A stretch of 25,664 nt of DNA, taken from Candidatus Altarchaeales archaeon WOR_SM1_86-2. Lineage in GTDB: Archaea; Altiarchaeota; Altiarchaeia; IMC4; MCBC01. The DNA is taken from assembly GCA_001723855.1 (NCBI GenBank), contig MCBC01000014.1, positions 1-25,664 on the forward strand, written 5' to 3'. Every line of letters starts with the position of its first letter. Position 1 is the first letter of the stretch. Below, piece by piece: positions 22,453 through 25,664 of the stretch. The notes beneath the pieces were generated by a model. It worked only from the letters and a program-made list of their open reading frames with translations. It was not told the origin of the DNA and did no database searches. Both the position numbers and the translations under genes were made by a program.

Positions 22453-24282
22453 CTAGCACGTCCTTTTATAATAGACCCAGTAGTAAGGCGAGGTGGGATC
22501 AGGGCTAACATAACCGTAACCAGATAAGTGGTCATTGTAAGTGTCTGTGCCTGATTGACCGGCATAGATGACTGCGTATTCCCTGCTTGAATCAAAACAT
22601 TCTTCACAAGCCAATTTCCACGCCGTTCGTATGTCAAAAAGAGAATCACTCATCCAGGGTAATTTAAAGGACATCCAAAAAGCAAATCGGGATCCTAAAG
22701 GCGGTGTTGAACCTTCAGTATTTGTATGAAATCCAAGCATCATGTGGAGTCCGTTGAAGGCGTCACACCAAACTGTCCACTCAAAATTTGCTCGCATAGT
22801 TTGGCATGCATGGAGAGCTATCCAGTTGAGGATGCCATCGCCCCATCGGGCATCCTGTGCCCGCATCTCGTGGTCATCGACTGCAGAACCAAACCAAAAG
22901 CGACCTGAGCTGCCGTGACCGGCAAAGAATGCAAAGTGCACATTGTCGGCCCAGAACGAATCGGTGCCGCCTCCTGGAGCAGTAGCGAATTTGAAGTCCT
23001 GCTCCCATGCAGCATCATTCCCCCAGTCAAAACGACTTGACCAGTTGGGCAAGCCTTTGATATAGTTGTTGAATCCTTGGGCGCTGGTATCGGTTCCGCT
23101 GATGTCGGCCAGCCCGGGTAATCCGTGATAGATGTTGCACCATTCTACTCCCACATACGGGTCCTCAGGGTCGTTTGGCGTCGATTTCTTTTTCCCCGTT
23201 AGTTTTGTCCCTTCCCGGGGATGAACTTTGACCAGCACATGGTGTGAGTCCTGCATCCCGTGGGCATCTGTGACTGTCACCTTGATGGTATGCGATGTTA
23301 CACGTCCTCCGCGATGGGCGATAGACAACTCTTTTGTGCTCAAGACCTCTTCGTCACTGAGATGACCATCCATATTAGAATCCCAACTGAATTTGAACGG
23401 CGGAGTTCCACCTCTGAGGTCGCAGGACAGCTTCAGAGGCTCTCCTTGTTTGATTTCGATTGGAGAGGAAGGGGATTTGATGGTGACGATCGGAGCAAAT
23501 GTAGTGGCGGGCAAGGGGTGTGTCTCAAATTCCACCCTAGTAGGTTTATCCTGACGCTTACTCTTTGCCGGTGCCACCAATTCAAATACATAAACTGGTT
23601 GAACGAACCTGCTATTCAGCACACAGGACTCGGCATGGTATGCAAAGTTTACACCCTTAACCTCAATTCCTTCCAATGATACGCCAAGTTTATGGCGGAG
23701 GACATCCTCTATATCCCGTCTGGAAAGTGCGGGAAATTTCTTGTGTTCATGGACCGTTCGCCAAGCGTGGAATAATCCGATCACTTCACCTTTATGGCCA
23801 ATAAACACCTTGATTTTGGCGCCCGGACCATATGTATTGATGTTGTTAAGTGAGAAGCGAAGGTTGACACAGACATTGTTGAGGTATTTCGTCCTTTTTT
23901 CACGCTCTTTGCCTTCCACTCGTTCGGATATGTTAATATGCACGCTATCAAGTATCGCGCCCTTAGGTAGCCATTCGTTTCGTTTCAGATATTCTTTAGC
24001 GATCTTGGTTGCTTCATCTTTGGACGGTAACTCTGGTTTGTAATCCGGGTGGTTGAGTTTGGCAAAATCGGCGTACCAAAAAGCTCCACTGCTTTTATAT
24101 ATTGCCGACACCCGTTCTTTCTGGGAAATGATATATACATCATCATTCGATTGTATATCGCCGTTTATTTCAAACCGCTTTGCCAATTCATAGAGCATTT
24201 CACGTTTAATCTCAGGCTTGTCCGTTTCATAAACTAAAAGGTCCTCTTTAAGTCCAATATCTATATTTTTTGGCCATTCCAT
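22453..24282 (-). CDS. Caspase-fold (clan CD-like, DUF6345-like) protein with PKD-like domain, 609 aa
   Basis: The C-terminal 240 residues contain 'FFAGHGSSGRFWFG' (His456) and 'ALHACQTM' (Cys493), the His-then-Cys dyad spacing of clan CD cysteine peptidases such as gingipains and caspases; I recall DUF6345 proteins with this pattern ('MLGFHTNTEG', 'SRFAFWMSF'). Residues about 268-365 are PKD/Ig-like ('SPSSPIEIKQGEPLKLSCDL', 'IKVTVTDAHGMQDSHHVLVKV'). The first 250 residues may hold PepSY-like repeats. There is no signal peptide, so it is probably cytoplasmic. It heads the cassette with the precursor-like genes and the radical SAM enzyme. It may cleave the leaders, but peptidase activity is not shown. 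Confidence 0.75.
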   Translation of the reverse strand: MEWPKNIDIGLKEDLLVYETDKPEIKREMLYELAKRFEINGDIQSNDDVYIISQKERVSAIYKSSGAFWYADFAKLNHPDYKPELPSKDEATKIAKEYLKRNEWLPKGAILDSVHINISERVEGKEREKRTKYLNNVCVNLRFSLNNINTYGPGAKIKVFIGHKGEVIGLFHAWRTVHEHKKFPALSRRDIEDVLRHKLGVSLEGIEVKGVNFAYHAESCVLNSRFVQPVYVFELVAPAKSKRQDKPTRVEFETHPLPATTFAPIVTIKSPSSPIEIKQGEPLKLSCDLRGGTPPFKFSWDSNMDGHLSDEEVLSTKELSIAHRGGRVTSHTIKVTVTDAHGMQDSHHVLVKVHPREGTKLTGKKKSTPNDPEDPYVGVEWCNIYHGLPGLADISGTDTSAQGFNNYIKGLPNWSSRFDWGNDAAWEQDFKFATAPGGGTDSFWADNVHFAFFAGHGSSGRFWFGSAVDDHEMRAQDARWGDGILNWIALHACQTMRANFEWTVWCDAFNGLHMMLGFHTNTEGSTPPLGSRFAFWMSFKLPWMSDSLFDIRTAWKLACEECFDSSREYAVIYAGQSGTDTYNDHLSGYGYVSPDPTSPYYWVYYKRTC

Positions 24283-24294
24283 TTTATTTACCTT

Positions 24295-24345
24295 TTCATT
24301 TTTTATATATCTGTAGCATAAATATATAAATATATTCTATGAAGA
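24295..24345 (-). promoter_or_regulatory. Likely promoter of the RiPP-like cassette
   Basis: On the minus strand an AT-only stretch with TATA-like elements (around 24318-24340, 'ATATATTTATATATT') lies 35-60 bases before the ATG at 24282. No other gene in this run has comparable upstream space: gaps between the four genes are 26-46 bases. This supports one transcript from here to the radical SAM gene. Confidence 0.4.
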
Positions 24346-24359
24346 TCGATTTGTTTTTC

Positions 24360-24445
24360 TTTTTTCAAAAAGGATTTTTAGCAAGTTTGCGAAAAATCGT
24401 AAATTCTTTTTTGATTCAAAAAAAGACACCAATTTTTTTAATTTT
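24360..24445. repeat. Dispersed intergenic repeat, copy 2
   Basis: It matches the reverse complement of 1290-1378. The shared centre is a 26-base imperfect palindrome (24373-24398), GATTTTT/AAAAATC with an inner GCA/TGC. It lies in the gap between the cassette and the small membrane protein gene. The rest of this 170-base gap holds the promoter region above and no gene. Confidence 0.6.
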
Positions 24446-24455
24446 CCTTTTTTAT

Positions 24456-24848
24456 TCATTCAACAGATCTGGTTGCAGCCTCTGCTATCAACAACACAGC
24501 AGAGACTATGTTAGCAACCAATGCACCGAATGTTAGCCCATATATGGCACTCTCTGTCGAACCCGCTGTCATATTGCTCACATCCATACCCTCAAAAATT
24601 CCTAAACTCAGGCCAAGTATGGCCGCAGGAACTATGTGCAGAACCGCTGCGATGCTTACCGCCAGCGAAACCCTTCCCATAAAATCGGTTTTTAATTTCC
24701 ATTTCACCACAAGCGCACATAGATTAAATACCGCCGCTATAACCAATTCCCAGACATCGCCGCTCACAAGGAATCCAGCGTTTGTTGTGAGTGCTGTCAT
24801 TAAAAAGAACGTTATCCAAATCAATAACATATCATTTCTCCCGATCAT
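24456..24848 (-). CDS. Small integral membrane protein, 130 aa
   Basis: Four likely membrane helices ('MLLIWITFFLMTALTT', 'ELVIAAVFNLCALVV', 'VSLAVSIAAVLHIVPAAILGL', 'LTFGALVANIVSAVLLIAEAA', split where needed). I do not recognise a family. It follows the KaiC-like gene by 2 bases, so they are probably co-translated. A second copy of this gene begins at the window end, with a near-identical C-terminus. Confidence 0.7.
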   Translation of the reverse strand: MIGRNDMLLIWITFFLMTALTTNAGFLVSGDVWELVIAAVFNLCALVVKWKLKTDFMGRVSLAVSIAAVLHIVPAAILGLSLGIFEGMDVSNMTAGSTESAIYGLTFGALVANIVSAVLLIAEAATRSVE

Positions 24849-24850
24849 TT

Positions 24851-25570
24851 CTATAATTGTACTGGCGCTCCCGAATAAACTCTTAAGCCTGTGGAGGTTA
24901 TTTCCATTGAATGCACATCCTGGCTGTGATCGGTGCCCTGCATTTTACGTACCTCTAAACCCCTCAGGCGCATGTAATCTTTTTTGATATAATGAAGTAA
25001 TATAACACCATGCGCAACAAATTCCTCCACGTTAAACCCGCTCATATGCTCATCCACCAGGTCTGAAGTCATCAGGGTTGTGCAGTTAAGACCCCTAAGC
25101 AAATGTTGTAACTCCCCCAAATCCGATCTGAATTTAAAATCACTCTGGTACATCGACCCCATTATGGATATCGGATCAATGACTATTCGCTGAGCCTTTA
25201 TCTCTTCCACTGCGCTACGAATTCTATTAAAGAACTGGTCTATATTTATCTCGCCCTCGGATAAACTACCAAATTCCGACATATCCAATCTCATCAATCT
25301 GAGTTTATTCTCTTCCTCCAGGTATGCGAGATCCCAGCCAAAGTGCAACATATTCTTTTTTAGATCATGGATATATTTTTCTAATTGAATAAAAACTCCC
25401 GGTTCATATCGATCAATGCCGTCAACCAGAAATTGTATTCCAAATGTTGTCTTTCCTGTCCCCGCACCGCCGCTGATTAGCACGGAATTACCTCTCGGGA
25501 TGCCCCCGTCCAGCAATTCATCCAGTCCGAGAATACCGGTCTCAACTCTTTCAACATAATGTGAGTTCAT
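24851..25570 (-). CDS. KaiC/RAD55-like RecA-superfamily ATPase, 239 aa
   Basis: A single-domain archaeal KaiC-like protein. 'GILGLDELLDGGIPRGNSVLISGGAGTGKTTFG' (split around residues 13-45) contains the Walker A motif, 'RIVIDPISIMG' is the Walker B region, and 'THGVILLHYIKKD'-type sequence near residue 190 (here 'AHGVILLHYIKKD') is typical of the family. Such proteins act as signalling or regulatory ATPases in archaea; the exact role cannot be told from sequence. It sits between two copies of a small membrane protein, which may anchor or regulate it. Confidence 0.88.
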   Translation of the reverse strand: MNSHYVERVETGILGLDELLDGGIPRGNSVLISGGAGTGKTTFGIQFLVDGIDRYEPGVFIQLEKYIHDLKKNMLHFGWDLAYLEEENKLRLMRLDMSEFGSLSEGEINIDQFFNRIRSAVEEIKAQRIVIDPISIMGSMYQSDFKFRSDLGELQHLLRGLNCTTLMTSDLVDEHMSGFNVEEFVAHGVILLHYIKKDYMRLRGLEVRKMQGTDHSQDVHSMEITSTGLRVYSGAPVQL

Positions 25571-25610
25571 TTAAATTTATTATTTACCCTTTACTTTTTA
25601 AATTAAATTA

Positions 25611-25664
25611 TTACCTCGATTTAGTTGCAGCCTCTACTATCAACAACATGGCAGAAACTATATT
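25611..25664 (-). CDS. C-terminal end of a second copy of the small membrane protein (partial)
   Basis: On the minus strand the last 17 codons read 'NIVSAMLLIVEAATKSR' and then stop. The 130-aa protein at 24456 ends 'NIVSAVLLIAEAATRSVE'. The gene continues beyond the window. It lies 40 bases upstream of the KaiC-like gene in the same direction. Confidence 0.75.
   Translation of the reverse strand, partial: NIVSAMLLIVEAATKSR

Noticed and set aside
1..25664. CRISPR array, rRNA or complete tRNA gene
   Set aside because: I saw no regularly spaced direct repeats, no rRNA core sequences and no complete cloverleaf on either strand; a covariance search could still find a tRNA I missed.

Overview
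The window is archaeal. It carries a split RNA polymerase B'' subunit gene next to rpoH, a beta-RFAP synthase (methanopterin pathway), an archaeal 2-oxoacid:ferredoxin oxidoreductase gamma subunit, an XPD/Rad3-type helicase, VapBC and a KaiC/RAD55-like ATPase. Many starts have very short AT-rich leaders of the 'ataaaaatg' type. Tetrahydromethanopterin plus split RpoB point to a methanogen-related euryarchaeon (Halobacteriota). An ANME-1/Syntropharchaeia-like lineage is my guess, at low confidence.

Layout. 1-5.7 kb: beta-RFAP synthase, a small unknown gene, a GC-rich foreign-looking gene flanked on both sides by hairpin-rich DNA, rpoB'' and rpoH on the minus strand, and an AI-2E-type membrane protein. 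5.8-11.1 kb: a plus-strand redox region with porC, a flavodiiron remnant, two ferredoxin-type proteins, a zinc-ribbon protein and a three-gene set closely resembling the dark-operative protochlorophyllide reductase (BchL, BchN, BchB). The BchB-like gene is short at its C-terminus and stops about 5 bases from an insertion sequence. 11.09-13.58 kb: that IS, with a 768-aa transposase and imperfect terminal inverted repeats of about 65 bp. 13.6-16.0 kb: three membrane proteins, one an ABC-2-like permease without an ATPase. 16.0-19.0 kb: VapBC, a small unknown protein and the helicase. 19.1-24.3 kb: a four-gene minus-strand cassette that looks like an undescribed RiPP-type peptide-modification system. 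It holds a caspase-fold (clan CD-like) protein, two paralogous Pro/Trp-rich proteins with duplicated leader-like modules (one fused to a transthyretin-like domain), and a radical SAM/SPASM maturase with a PqqD-like N-terminus. 24.4-25.7 kb: a KaiC-like ATPase between two copies of a small membrane protein, the outer copy cut by the window end.

How it may fit together. The ferredoxins and zinc-ribbon protein directly upstream of the LNB genes, with 2-13 base gaps and overlapping starts, suggest co-expression and possibly electron supply to a DPOR-like tetrapyrrole reductase in a non-phototroph. In the RiPP-like cassette, the radical SAM enzyme would bind the leader modules of the two precursor-like proteins and modify their Cys/Pro/Trp-rich segments; the caspase-like protein, which lacks a signal peptide, may process or sense the product. 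These two systems are the most interesting content of the window.
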